A stretch of DNA of 64,000 nt. Origin: Aptenodytes patagonicus. Its lineage: Eukaryota; Chordata; Aves; Sphenisciformes; Spheniscidae. This document shows positions 24,372-36,886 of the stretch, piece by piece. The stretch is from the NCBI RefSeq assembly GCF_965638725.1, contig NC_134981.1, positions 43,304,849-43,368,848 of the forward strand, written 5' to 3'. Position 1 is the first letter of the stretch; each line of letters starts with the position of its first letter. Made by a program: the position numbers and the translations under genes. The notes beneath the pieces are model-generated. The model was not told the DNA's origin. It ran no database searches and saw nothing but the letters and a program-made list of their open reading frames with translations.

Positions 24372-24422
24372 CTTGGGGCTGCTATGAGGAAAGTTAACTC
24401 CAACCCAGCCGGACCCAATACA
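24372..24422 (-). mobile_element. LTR tip fragment (right-arm copy)
   Basis: Mirror of 10369-10419. Confidence 0.6.
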
Positions 24423-24450
24423 CATACCTTGGGCGTTAGAATCTCCCAAA

Positions 24451-25368
24451 ACTGCAGATCCTCAGGCCGTGCGTCCATTAGGGAAGTCACACTTGACTGT
24501 GACTACGGGAAGGGCTGAGGCGGGTCCTGTTAACCCATGGACTACTACAGAGCGTGAGGGAAGTGCTCCCCTCCAGTGTGATCTATTGATGACAGAAATT
24601 TGAGCACCCGTATCAATGAGGCAATGCAAATGCAGTTTACCATTGATGGTGACATCTACCTCCGGATCGGAAGTCCCTATAAGCCACACCCTCCATGCCA
24701 CCTCAGAGGGATCGGTGGATTCTGACTGGCCCACCCGATGATGTTAATCGTATGTCTGATAAATCTGGGTAACGCAAAGCTGGGGGGTGGTGAGTGGTGT
24801 CCAGTTTCCGGGTTTCCAGCTCATGGAACGGCAGGAGGGGCACTTGGGCCCTCACCTCCAGTGGGAGGATGTGTGGCATGGTGGGGGTTGTTGGCAAGAG
24901 CCAATAACACTGATGATGGGACTCTGTGGATTGCCTGTCGGGGAATGCCCAGGGCCAAACAGGCTTTCCACACTTCAGGGTGCTTTGGGTCACGGCCCTT
25001 TCGCACAGGCTTAGGGGGATTTTTAAGTACCCGGACACAAGGGGGTTTGGTGGTAACTATAGCTGCATCTTCAGGGAGATGGGAAGAAAACAGAACGGGC
25101 ATAGCAGAAACTACTTTTTGTAATAGCTGGGCCCACGTGGGGCTGACATTAAATGGGCTCTGAGTGGACCAGGACCCTTTTTAATTAGTTGTGTGGGACT
25201 CCATATAGCAGCTTCCCACTTCTGATGGTTTCCCACAATATGACAGGACCCATCAGTAAACAGAGCATATTGTTTCTTATTTTCTGGTAATTTATTGTAC
25301 AGTGGGGCCTCTTGGGCATGAGTCACATACTTGGAAGCATTGGAGAGCAAGTGAGACTTTAGTCTCAT
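24451..25368 (-). pseudogene. Rearranged fragment of a second ERV (right-arm copy)
   Basis: Mirror of 9423-10340, with the DTGAQ protease segment and the FTDGS RNase H segment in reversed order. One visible substitution separates the copies (CTATATGG here, CTATACGG in the left arm). Confidence 0.7.
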
Positions 25369-25375
25369 GAATAGC

Positions 25376-25551
25376 TCCCTCCTAGACTATTTCTGTAACA
25401 TACTTGCAAAAAGGTCATCAGAGACAGTCAACAGCCTTCCCAAAGTAAGACTTACTGCATCTACTGTCTTTTGTCCATCTACAAGGCTTTTAACCCATCA
25501 TAGAAGGAAATTAGCTTGATTTGACATTATTAGTCTCAATAAATCCGTATT
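25376..25551 (-). mobile_element. CR1-like fragment (right-arm copy)
   Basis: Mirror of 9240-9415. Confidence 0.5.
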
Positions 25552-25553
25552 GG

Positions 25554-25650
25554 CTGGGACTCATTTCCAAAACAACCTCATAGACTCCTGGGCCAAGAAT
25601 CACGGCACTGACTGGGTGTATCACATCCCCTATCACCCACAAGCCTCTTG
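25554..25650 (+). pseudogene. pol: Integrase fragment (right-arm copy)
   Basis: Mirror of 9141-9237. Plus-strand frame with GTHFQNNLIDSWAKNHG, ending at the hairpin 25635-25655 that joins it to gag. Confidence 0.8.
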
Positions 25651-27166
25651 TGGGTCATGCATTTGGCTTCGTCTGGATCTTTGGATAGCTGTTCATTGTT
25701 CAGGTCACCATAAATCACCTCCAGCACAGCTAATTCTCTCAGAAACTGGATACCCTTCTCCATGGTGGCCCACTTGCCTGGGCGACATATGACATCTTCC
25801 TTGAAGGGATACCTTTCCTTCACGCTTGACAAGAGTCGCCTCCAAAGGCTGAGGACTCGTGTCCCTTTTCCAATCGCTTTGTCAATGCCCCCTTCCCTAG
25901 AAAGGGATCCCAGCTGCTTGGCTTCCCTACCCTCTAATTCCAGGCTACTGGCCCCATTATCCCAGCATCGGAGCAGCCAGGTGACACTATGCTCGCCTGG
26001 ACGACGGCTGAAATCTTTTCGTGTATCTCGCAGCTCACTCAGGGATAGAGATCGGGTGGTCACTGCCTTGTTTATGAGTTCTTCCTCTTCTTCCTCCCCG
26101 ATCAGCGGCCGGCTCTCCTCCTCCTCTTCTCATGATGGCCCTTCTCCAGGGTCGTCTGTCTCGTACACTTCTTCCTCCAGACCCCTTTTAGAAGAAGCTT
26201 CTTCCTCCCTTACTAAACGAGCCGACTTCCGCTTCCAAGATTTCTTCTTGTGTACAGGGGCGACTGATACCGGCACAGGCTGGTTCTTTGGTTCAGCCGC
26301 AGGGCCTGTCGCCGGGGTCTGAGTGTCCGCAGGGCCTGTCGCCGGAGTCTGAGTGGCTGCACGGCGTGTCGCTGGGGTCGGAGTGGCTGCAGGGCGTCGC
26401 CTGGGTCTGAGTGGCCGCAGTGCGTGTCGTTTTACTGTCAGAGCCAGAGACCTTCTCTTCCCTTTGAGGGTACTGAATGGTGTTGAACAGGGCTCGGTAG
26501 GCATGGACCAGGCCCCAGCACGTTGCAATGATCTGCATCTCTCTGGAGTTGCCAGGGTGACGGCATACTTTGTCCAAATATTCTACTAACTTTTCAGGAT
26601 TCTGCACTTGCTCAGGGGTGAAGTTCCAAAACACTGGGGGTGCCCATTGGCCTAGGTACTTGCCCATCTTGTCCCACACACCCTGCCACTCATAACTTTG
26701 CAGCCTTGGGGCAGATCTCTGGATGATATTCTTAAATTTCTTACCAACTTTAGACAACACCGAAACAATATTCCCAAGAAGTACCAATAGAAGTATCTTA
26801 ACGACCCAAGGCTGTTCAAAATGCTGAAAAGTTACTGTAATGAAGGAGGAAACATCATAGAAGAAGGTCGTGACACTGCCATTCTGTATTTCCTCCGTAA
26901 AAAAACTCTCAGAAAAGTCACTGTAATTGCTAGTTGTCTCCACGAAATGGTATCCGTGGTACAGTAACGGCTTCATTGCGAAACTTACATACCACACTAA
27001 CGTCAAGGTCAATGTTCTAAAAACAAACCTCACAAGCGAGACATCACTACTCACTGCAGGCCACAGCAAACTGCAAAAACCAACACCAATCTTTAACATG
27101 TACAGGAAAAAAAAGGAGCACAATGCAGATTATACAAATCAATATCGAGAACAGAGAAACCAACAT
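25651..27166 (-). pseudogene. gag: ERV gag, 5' half (right arm, broken)
   Basis: Mirror of 7595-9140 with the same TGA and frame breaks, so these lesions predate the duplication. It differs by one fewer 30-bp repeat unit and a few substitutions (for example GGCCGC for GACCGC at the left-arm position 8680). Confidence 0.88.
26296..26425 (-). repeat. 30-bp coding minisatellite in gag (right arm)
   Basis: Same repeat as 8336-8495 but exactly 30 bp, one unit, shorter. This is the largest single size difference between the arms outside the centre. Confidence 0.9.
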
Positions 27167-27242
27167 TGTGACCCACAACCATTAACAGATATAAGTTCCT
27201 TAATACACTCTGGTTAATCTGTTATTATCTCAAACCCTTCGT

Positions 27243-27260
27243 GCCCCACGTTGGGCGCCA
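27243..27260 (-). promoter_or_regulatory. Primer binding site, tRNA-Lys(1,2) type
   Basis: GCCCCACGTTGGGCGCCA on the + strand; mirror of 7501-7518. Confidence 0.93.
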
Positions 27261-27268
27261 AAAAGGAC

Positions 27269-27809
27269 TGTCGTGGTTTAACCTCAGTCGGCAACTGAGC
27301 ACCACGCAGCCGCTCGCTCACTCCCCCTTCCCCGGTGGGATGGGGGAGAGAATTGGAAAAGCAGAAGTGAGAAAAACTCGTGGGTTGAGATAAAAACAGC
27401 TCAACAATTGAAATAAAATGATGATAATAATAACATGATAATAATACACAAAACAAGTGATGCACAGTACAATTGCTCACCACCTGCCGACCGATGCCCA
27501 GACAGTCCCCGAGCAGCGGCCCCCCCTGGCCAGCTTTCCCCCAGTTTATGTACTGAGCATGATGTCACATGGTATGGAATGTCCCTTTGGCCAGTTTGGC
27601 TGTGCCCCCTCCCAGCTTCTTGTGCACCTCCAGCCTTCTCAGTCGGTAGAGCATGGGAAACTAAAAAGTCCTTGGCTAGTGTAAGCATTACCTAGCAACA
27701 ACTAAAACATCGGTGCGTTATCAACTTTGTTCTCATCCTAAATCCAAAACACAGCACTGTACCCGCTACTAGGAAGGAAATTAACTCTGTCCCTGCCGAA
27801 ACCAGGACA
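27269..27809 (-). mobile_element. 5' LTR of split provirus (right arm)
   Basis: Mirror of 6946-7492 but 541 bp, two TTA units shorter. Followed by CATGG (27810-27814), the complement of the CCATG target duplication. Confidence 0.92.
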
Positions 27810-27814
27810 CATGG

Positions 27815-30414
27815 AAATATAGGGAATAAAGGAGAGAAGCGAGAAGAATTATACTTCAGGGAAGGAACATTTCCATAAAACTTTCCAGCATGTACAGTTC
27901 CTCCTACTAGATCTCTCAAATGCAATTAAAAACTACAGGAGTCAATACTGACCTCAGAAGGGTTTGGATGAGATCCTTTGTCCTGAGCTTGTAGGTGATC
28001 TAGCAGGGAAGACAGACAGCTTTGTTCCATTTCCTCAGTCGTCTTTCTTACACAGAGGCTAGCGAGAAATCATCTATATCCTTCTGAGACTTCCCTCTCT
28101 TCTCCTCTCTTCCCTTCTCCACATATAAATGGAAATATCTCATTTTTCCCCATATTTGCCTGGCTTCCCCACCATTGTACTCATTAGTTACACACGAAAG
28201 GGATATCACTTCAAATAGTTGTTCGGTTGCTGAACTTATGAAACCAGAGCCAGCTTGAAGTACAGATTGCTTTAATAACTACCTACTTTGACAACAGTTG
28301 AAGAGCAGCATAATTCTTCCCTGTCTTCCATTGTCTGAACTGGAGGTGCTGTCAGTCACCATAAAAGTAAGTGCCCTATAACCTCTGTAGTAAGGAAGGG
28401 GGTGAAGAAGACCCTGTTATATGCAGGACAATGCGTCAAAAGGGATAAGGGGGAAGGGAGGAGAGGGGAGGGGAGGGGAGGTGCGGCAGATCAACCTAGC
28501 TAGGAAGGGAGAAGTGAGATGCTCTTCCCTCAGTCACAGTTCCATTCCTCTGTCCCAAACTTATTCCCCAAGTGAGCCATCTCATAAATTGAAAAACCAA
28601 TCACACAAATACAATTAAGTGTGTGTCAAGTAGAATGTGGTACTGCAGGTGACATAAAACTGGACATTAGCTTTCATCTCTTCCCCTGCTTCCATTTATT
28701 CTGTAAGTATATGAATTTTGCAAACTTCTCAGAGATATGATTTCTACAAATGGGGCCACAACATAAATTGACATTAGTATGTGATATGAATGTATCCAAA
28801 GGGCTTTAGGTATGATTTAGGCATGATGGTGACAACAACAAGCAGATGCACTCTTGTGACATGGAATTTCAATGTTTTGTAGAATTTGTAGAGTCTTTCA
28901 GAGAATCAGAACTGTAGAAACAAATTTAAAAGCCCCCAATAAACACAATGAATCAGCCTTACACTTCACACATGTTTTGAATTGGGAGGGCTATTGACTA
29001 TAGGTGTAAGAACCTTATATACAGTGCATTTAAGATCTGAAAGCAACTATACACACCATACATCTGTCATGTGATAAAAGGAAAGTCCACCTTTCGCGTT
29101 TTACAGTTTAATAAGGGATCATGTTATTAAGCAAGCTAGAATGACTTTTTCAACTACAGCAATGCCAGTGTAAATCCATGGTAACTATGTTTTGATGGTA
29201 AAATGAAAGCACTGATGCTAAAGTATCAACGGAAAAAATATTTATTTTTCAAATATGGGCAAATAAAATTTAATTATTTAGAATCAATTGCTACATGAAT
29301 CAGAAATTACATATATTTTATGGAGATGAAAAGTGCTGCTAACATCTTCAACTTGCACACTGCCAACTTTACAAGGTATGATCTTATATTTAGATGTAAC
29401 ACTGTCTCACTGGGCTTAATGGGTCAAAATTCTTCAGATATTGGATTCTGTAAAGTTAAAAGTAAGGTCATACACTTGATATCCCCCCCCCCCCCGCCAA
29501 GTCCCTCTCTGCTTTTGCATAGGCTGAAATAGAAATATTGCATGTATTATGATATCAGTAATTGTACCGAGTTAAAGTTCTCTTACAAAATTGCACCAAA
29601 TTGTGAGAATACTACTAATAAAAAGGTAGTTAGATTAAGAATGATGTAATAGTCACCTGCTGAGCGCCTGCAATGGCTGTGCAAAATAGTATTAAAGCTG
29701 ATGCAATTAGCTAGGTAAGACATTCCTCATAGGTGGCAGGATCCACTGATAATGAGAAAAAAAAAAGCAGGGACAAGAAAGGAAGTCATTAAGTTTGTGT
29801 GATCTCCAAGTTCTGTAAAGACATCCAGAAAGGATGGATAAGTGAATTAAGGGAAGAAATGGTTTTCCCAGCTGTTCTGTGGTCCCATCCATTATTTTCA
29901 ACATGCTTAATAGTAATAAAGTTTTGTTAGCCCGAAAAAACTCCATCCCTTGAGGAGGGACCCTTTACTGGAGGAAAGGCATGCAGCAATTCTCTCTTGT
30001 TATTTCTTAAGCTCCACCCCCATGAACTAAGGCAATCCCCATTTTGAAAATCTTGGTCAGAATTTTAGAGCTGTCAATCCAGTGTCCTTATCTTTTGCTT
30101 ATCCTAAATGTCCCTTATAATGCATGATGGTTTTGATCTAGAGCAAATCTGCATTTTCATTGGTGATGCACTGGAGGAGCAGAGGGATGTGCAGATTAGT
30201 GGAAGAGTAAGAAATCAAAAGTAGAAATTGTAAAGCATGCCTCCTTCTAATATGTAATTGTGCTATCTGTGTGGAATAATTATTTGGTATTTCTTCTCCT
30301 TCCTCCACTATTGTGGAATGGTATCATAAAGTCTTAGAAATCAGCACAGGTCCAGCAGCGGTGGGATTCCAATTAGAGCATATAAATAAGTGACACAAGT
30401 TGCCGGGGTGAATG
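27815..30414. other. No gene seen (right arm)
   Basis: Mirror of 4341-6940; the same landmarks in reverse, including a C-run at about 29484. Confidence 0.55.
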
Positions 30415-31370
30415 TGGGGTAGGTTGACCCTGGCCAGCAGCTAAGCACCCACACAGCCACTTGCTCGCTTCCCTCACCCCCACAGCAGGATGGGGGAGAG
30501 AATAGGAAGAGCAAAAGCAAGAAAACTTGTGGGTTGAGATAAAGACAGTTGAATAAGTGAAGGAAAAAGAAAGAAAAAAACAAAACAAGCCATGCAAAAA
30601 CAATCACTCACCACCTCCCACAAGCAGACCAATGCCCAGCCAGTCTCTGAACAACAGCCACCTAGGAAGACAAAAAACCCCACCCTCTTCAGTCTCTGCT
30701 GCATGTTGGTGGATGTTATGACAGCGATAACATCCTAACCTTTCAGAAAACTTGCTAATAGCTGAACAGCTTACTAATACAATCTGTAACAGTTCCTCTC
30801 TGCCATGCCTTCCTCCTCACACTTTTCCCCTGCTCCAGTGTGGGTCCTCTCCACGGGCTACAGTCCTTCAGTATAAGCCTGCTCCAGCATGGGTCCTCCA
30901 CGGGCCGCAGTTCCTGTCACGAGAGCCTGCTCCAGCATGGCCTGTCCACAGGCTGCAGTTTCCTTCAGGGAATATCCACCTGCTCTGATGTGGGGTCCTC
31001 CACAGGCTGCAGGGAATACATGTTCCACCATGGTCTCTTCCACGGGCTGCAGGGGAATCTCTGCTCCAGTGCCTGGAGCACCTCCTCCCTCTCCTTCTTC
31101 TCTGACCTTGGTGTTCGCAGGGTTGTTTCTCACATTTTTTTTCCCATCACTCCTCACATTGCCATGCAGCGTTTTGCCCTTTCTTAAATATGTTTTCACA
31201 GAGGCACCACCAGCTTTGCTGATTGGCTCAGCTTTGGCCAGCGGTTGGTCCGTTGCCAAGCCAGCTGGAACCGTCTGTGTCTGGCACGGGGCAGCCCCTG
31301 GCCGCCTTCTCACAGAGGCCACCCCTGCATCACACACCCCCCCCCAACCTTGTCACATAAACCCAATACA
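30415..31370 (-). mobile_element. Long LTR, third family (right-arm copy)
   Basis: Mirror of 3385-4340, including its degenerate tandem repeat at about 30825-31052. Confidence 0.75.
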
Positions 31371-32603
31371 GTGTGCTACAGCAAAATGAAGTCTGGATGA
31401 GGCTGATCAGTAATTTTAGGGCACTGCGAGGGCCAACAGCTCCCTGGGGGTCACAGAGGGAGAATCCCCAGGCCAGCAGGGCATGGGCCTCGCCAACCAG
31501 GGCTTGTCCTACTGCCTCCAGTGAGGGAGCAGGGCAGGCTGGAGGGAGGGCATCTTCTTAAAAAGAAGTTCAAGAATTAGGGTGATCAGGAAGTTGAGCT
31601 TCAGGGCCCTGCTATGCCACATACTTTCTGTGCAAGTAGCAGTCACAAATATGCTCTGTGCCTCACAGCACATCTGATAGAGAGCACCAGCTCGTTCACA
31701 GCAAGGACAAGACACATAAGATATCCCTTTCTCTCATCCACATCATCCCTCACAGCCTACTCCAGAGCTGTTTTATCTCAGAAATATATACACAACAGAA
31801 AGAGGGTATCCTTTTAATAATTTAAGGAGCAAGTGGCAACAAAATTGCCTTCCTACCACAGCTTCTGGGTTCGTACTGTTTTTGTGCCTAGGAGCAGATA
31901 TCAAGCTCAAGTTTTGCAATACTGAGACTCAGCCAGAGTCTCAACTCAACTTCACAGAGGCGCTGAAGTTGACAGCAGTTCTCACACCTGCCACCTGCAG
32001 AAGGAGGGACAACAGAATCCCCATATGATATATGAACCCCAGGCTGGTTCATTTTTCATCTCTGATGTAAGCAATGGCAGAGAGAGAGAGTTTGATTAGG
32101 GCCTGCTAGAATAACAATAAAGTGGGAGAGGAGGTCCCAGCAGAGTCAGCTGCATGTCAGGCTCCCAATTCATGCTGCCCAGCCCTGCCACTGCACGATG
32201 AAGATCCCTCAGAGTCAGATCCCAGTCTTACAGGGAAATCATATGGGAAGGGGAAGGGGTGATGTGGGGGGTGAGGAGAGAAAGCAAGCAGGGAGAGAGG
32301 GAAACAGCCCTTTTCCTTTATAATAGAGCAGGTTTGGTTCGCAACTGACACTTGGCTCTTCGTTACAGCGAATTGTACAGAGGCAGCCTTTTCACCAATT
32401 ATTAATGATCTGCTAAAGCAGCCACTCTAAAGTCATGTTATTTCCAAACTGTACAACTAGGAAATATCTTAATGAAATGTGCTGTGGTCCAGATCCACAA
32501 CTGGTATAAAGCAGACAGTGAACATTCACACCGGTCCCCTCCTACAAAATCCTTAGCTTCTTACCCGAAGCTATAGTAGTCCGTACTTTCAGCACTGAAC
32601 CCC
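31371..32603. other. No gene seen (right arm)
   Basis: Mirror of 2152-3384. Confidence 0.55.
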
Positions 32604-33174
32604 CGTGGTGGGTTGACCCTGGCCAGCAGCCAAACACCCACCCTGCCTCTTGCTCACTCCCCTCTCCTGCGGGATGGGGAGAAAATAGAAAGAAGGCAAG
32701 ACGACTCGTGGATTGAGATAATGACAGTTAAATAAGGAAAGCAAAAGCTGTTCACGCAAGCAAATAAAAAAGAGGAATTCATTCACTACTTCCCATCGGC
32801 AGGCAGATGTCCAGCCACTTCCTGGAGAGCAGGCCCTCATCACGCTTAACGGTTGCTTGGGAAGACAAATGCCATAATCACGAATGTCTCCCCATCCTCC
32901 TCTTTCCCCTGAGCTTTTATTGCTGAGTGCAACATCATATTGGTCAGTTGGGGTCCGCTGTCTTGGCTATGCCCCCTACCAACCTCTTGCCCACCCCCAG
33001 CCTACTTGCTGGGGGGGGGGGAGAGAGTGAAAGCCTTGACAGTGTGCAAGCACTGTTCAGCAATAGCCAAAACAGTGGTGTGTTACCAACACTGCTTTAG
33101 CCGCAAATGCAAAACACAGCACCATACGGGCTGCTATGAAGAAAGTTAACTCCATCCCAGCCAGACCTAGTACA
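32604..33174 (-). mobile_element. Solo LTR, second family (right-arm copy)
   Basis: Mirror of 1581-2151. Confidence 0.8.
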
Positions 33175-34644
33175 ACCCTCCAGTTCAATTCCTGATGAAA
33201 CAGCTGGAAGACATTAATTTTAATCCTAAACTGAAAGAGCTATGGCACACATCATGTATATACATCGAGGTTTCTTTGGCCAAAAGAAATGTGTAACCCA
33301 CCATTTAGCATGTTAGAGGGTTCCCTTCTGTGTTTTATCCAGAGAAGATGCTAGTTGTTAGAGCTACCAATTGCAAAATGTTATTTCAAACCTTATCAGC
33401 AGTTTATGCAAGTAGCCCGGCAAGTCCCTGATGTCCTGTGTCAGCCACATTACACATAAAAGGAAACAAAACAGAAAAAAAGAAAAAAATAATCAAAGAC
33501 TTTTTGGATAGGTACTGTGTATATTTGACACTTCAAATAACTCATATGTCTATGCAAAGTGTAATGACAGGTTAAACAAACATCTAGCTTTTCTAAACCA
33601 AATTACCACTAAATGTCAGTTCTATATTTGAATAACAGAGGTGATCAACTTGCATACAAATTGAACTTTTGAGTCTGTGAAAGTTTCAGTTGAAGATTTT
33701 AGTTTGGATTAATTACAGAAATGGAGGATTCAAGCTACTTCATATCTAGACACATTGGTTGCTTTTGTATTTAATAAAAATAGCTTTCCCAGTTAGAAAA
33801 TAGGTGCAGGGAGGGGGCCAGTTGCTTTCTTCAATACTATAGGAATAATTTTCTAGAGAAGCCCCTCAATAGGAATAGTGATGACAAGAAGTTTAACCGA
33901 TTTCAAGAGGCAGCTACTACCTACATTTTATGAAACTGGGGCCATCTACGGCGGAGGGCTGGCTTCTATAATCTATAAAGTCATTTTTCCTAGGTTAAAA
34001 ATATTTCACCCTCTAAAAAGGTAAATATAAAAACCTACAGAAACCACCTATTTCGGTGAGATTTGGATGAGCCACCAGAAGATATCTGACTGAATGCCAC
34101 TATGCCACTTACTTTTTCTCTCATCTAACTCCCTCCGTATTTTCAAGATCACCTTCCTTGATGTTTGAGTCATTTATCCACTGTACCATGAACATGTCTT
34201 TAATTAGAAAGAAAAGCTCACAATTTCTTTTATTCTTATTAAATGAAGTATAGAGGCTATTCTTCAACACAGATAATGAATTATCCCATTTTGGATACAC
34301 AACAGTTTTATCTGAGCTTTTCACTTGCTTTCTTCTACTATACTATGACAGACACCATAGCATTTCTGTTACAGAAAGTTTTTTGTTTGTAAACTTCCAT
34401 AACTTCACCTTGCTTTGTTCTATTCACTCAGGAGCAATGGAAGAGTAACTGAAGGTTTTCATCCTCTCTTTCCCACAAGGGAAAGTCTGGCCTCACCCTT
34501 GATCTCTGGACGACATCAGTTTAGGAGATTTTAGACTGACTATTGATGAGCAACTTGCCATGGGTGCCACCCAGAACATGAGAGTCCATTCTCAAGTGGG
34601 AAAGCAGGAAGAAAATCTGAAATGATTCCCTTTTTTATTTCTAG
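33175..34644. other. No gene seen (right arm)
   Basis: Mirror of 111-1580. Confidence 0.6.
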
Positions 34645-34725
34645 CCGAATGCCCAGAGATGAGCACAGAAGGAAACAAGCCAAGTGAAATCCTGGACTTC
34701 CTGAAGGAAGTGAGGATTTTGGCAG
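34645..34725 (+). other. Candidate coding exon (right-arm copy), unrecognised
   Basis: 81 bp between the acceptor TTTTTTATTTCTAG and the donor GGCAG|GTACA. One frame is open (EMSTEGNKPSEILDFLKEV), in phase 1-1. It is identical to 30-110 on the minus strand. If real, a gene with one exon in each palindrome arm would be duplicated or interrupted. No adjoining exon was recognised in the window, so confidence is low. Confidence 0.3.
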
Positions 34726-34754
34726 GTACAACACTGTGGAAAGGATTTCATACA

Positions 34755-36805
34755 CCATCATTTGGAAATTCATATTTGGACACCCAGCCAAGTTACTGCT
34801 GCAAGGTCTTAACCATCTTTGCTCTTACCAAAAATCAAATTGCACCTTTTTTTAATACGCTAAATACTACCCCCTTTTTAACGTTTCATTGTTGCTTTTT
34901 TTGCTCACAGACAATATTTTTCTTTTAATCTATTTTGGAAATGTATTTTTCTTACTGTGACTCTGCTTTCACTGAATGGCATCTTTCTGTGTATATACTC
35001 AGCATATATATATACTTGCTTGGACAAGACTGTTTCCTTTAGTGCTTTCTAAAAACTCCTAGATCTTGTGCAGAATATGCTTTCAGTCCAAAATACTGTT
35101 ATAGAATGGAATTTCCTTGCTTTTTTTCCCATTTCTTTTGTTTCCTTTTTCTAACTATCTTTCTATATCTTTGGACATCTTTATGAGCACAGAATTCTCA
35201 GCGACTTTAACAGGAGCCTGGCATGAATAGGGGTAATAGGATAAGAGCCAAAACAGCTTTCTAATACCTTTTATTGTAGCCTGTAGGTATTGTATCTTCA
35301 TTGGATGTTGTTATGTGAGCTTTTAAAATGACTAGCCATTAGCTGTCACTTCAGATATTTTATAGTGTTTCTTTTCCTCTCAGAAATCTAATTTTTCCTG
35401 TCTGTTGAACTTCCTGTCCTGCTATTGGTATAGGTTTGCTTAAGTATTTATCTTGTGCTTGCAATTAGTGGGTTCAGAAAAAAAAAATCTGTTTTCCAAT
35501 AATAATAATTCCAATAATAATCATTGTCAAATGAGATCTGCAGTAATTCTCTCTCTCTCTCTCACTTTATACAAACACATACACACACACACATATGTAT
35601 ATATGTAAAAACAGCCTCTTTGGCAAAGCAGCAGCAGGACCTATGGCAATCAGTAAGAGTAGTTCCACCCAGTGTCTAATGAAAAGGTAGAGAAAAACCA
35701 CAACCCAAACCAAAACAGATGTTTGTCTTAATGTCTTAGCAGTTCTGAGCTGTCCATGCTAATTTCTTTGTGATATGGAGGAATATAACAATTCAATTCA
35801 CATCAATAATTTATTTTATTTCTGAAATTTAATACACTCATTTTTAAAAGTAAACTTTAAAAATATTTAAAAAGGAGAGATGTTAAATTAAATTGCATCT
35901 TTCTATTCCGGTTCATTTATCACTGTCATAGAGAGGAAGGTTTACCTCTCTCACTGTGAAGAAGCAAACTGTTACCAATTCCTATTTTAGACCTTGAAAC
36001 TGTGATAAGATTTCCCAATTGTACAATGGAACTTAAATAAAACCTCTGATTAGTTTTAGAACATGCTGTATGATTAGTCTGACTTCTTGTGGTAAACATG
36101 AGAATATTAATTTGTTTATTGGCATAATGAAACTATCAAGCAAGTAGATGAAATATCCAAAAGACAGTAACAGCAGTGTCCTTGCCGAGTTCTACAAATA
36201 AATAGGCTATCAGCAGTAGATATATTAAAATTGGGATTGGTGACTGATATATATATGAAACAAATGCAATCATTTCCCCATACAGAACACAACAGTCACA
36301 TATTTTAGTTTACCAAGATTTTTAAAAGATCAATAATCTTGCATGATCAGAGTAGATGAAATTGTTGGCTTCTAAATAAAACATGCAGATTTACAAATTT
36401 CTTAAGAATCTTTCAGGGTAAACTAGATCCTGAGAACTTTATCTTCTGTTAAAGAGGACACTTAAAAGTATCTTTAAGCAAATATTAAAGACATGGCATT
36501 GAACAGAGAAGGAAGGATGAAAGCTAAGCATATCTAAATCTTTAATTACTTCACAAAACATATATCCTGACAGTACATTCGTGCAGGACTTTTATCTACG
36601 CAGTGAAAAGAACATAGGTTCCCTAAGATTTTCATTTTATAAGACCCATGCGATTCAGATGTGTTTGAAAACACAGGCAAAATAGGACCACTGAGAAACA
36701 ATTATGACACCATGTTTTTTCAAACAAACATTGGAAGAACTGAAGCTCTGTTAAACAGCGTGTTCATTCTTAAAATGAAAAGCTTCCCTTTTTGGTCTTG
36801 GGTGC
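34755..36805. other. No gene seen; microsatellites
   Basis: AT-rich DNA beyond the visible mirror. It has a TATATA stretch at about 35003-35014 and a (CT)n then (CA)n tract at about 35550-35605. Nothing coding recognised. Confidence 0.55.
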
Positions 36806-36886
36806 TGTTGTGGTTTAACCCGGCAGGCAGCTAAACGCCACACAGCCGTTCGTTTGCTCACTCCACCCCCACCCCCAGTGGGATGG
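36806..36886 (-). mobile_element. LTR end fragment
   Basis: 81 bp starting TGTTGTGGTTTAACCCGGCA and stopping at CAGTGGGATGG, where a second LTR end begins at once. It matches the last 80 bp of main-family LTRs, but diverged. Confidence 0.75.

Larger units (their letters stand above)
17531..34754. repeat. Right arm of giant palindrome
   Basis: Reverse complement of 1-17261 over its whole length, including LTRs, target duplications, broken ERV genes and unique DNA. It differs from the left arm by two TTA units at 27435, one missing 30-bp gag repeat unit near 26325, a longer C-run at 23005, small changes in pol, and scattered substitutions. Its outer boundary cannot be located because the matching left sequence lies outside the window. 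Confidence 0.97.
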
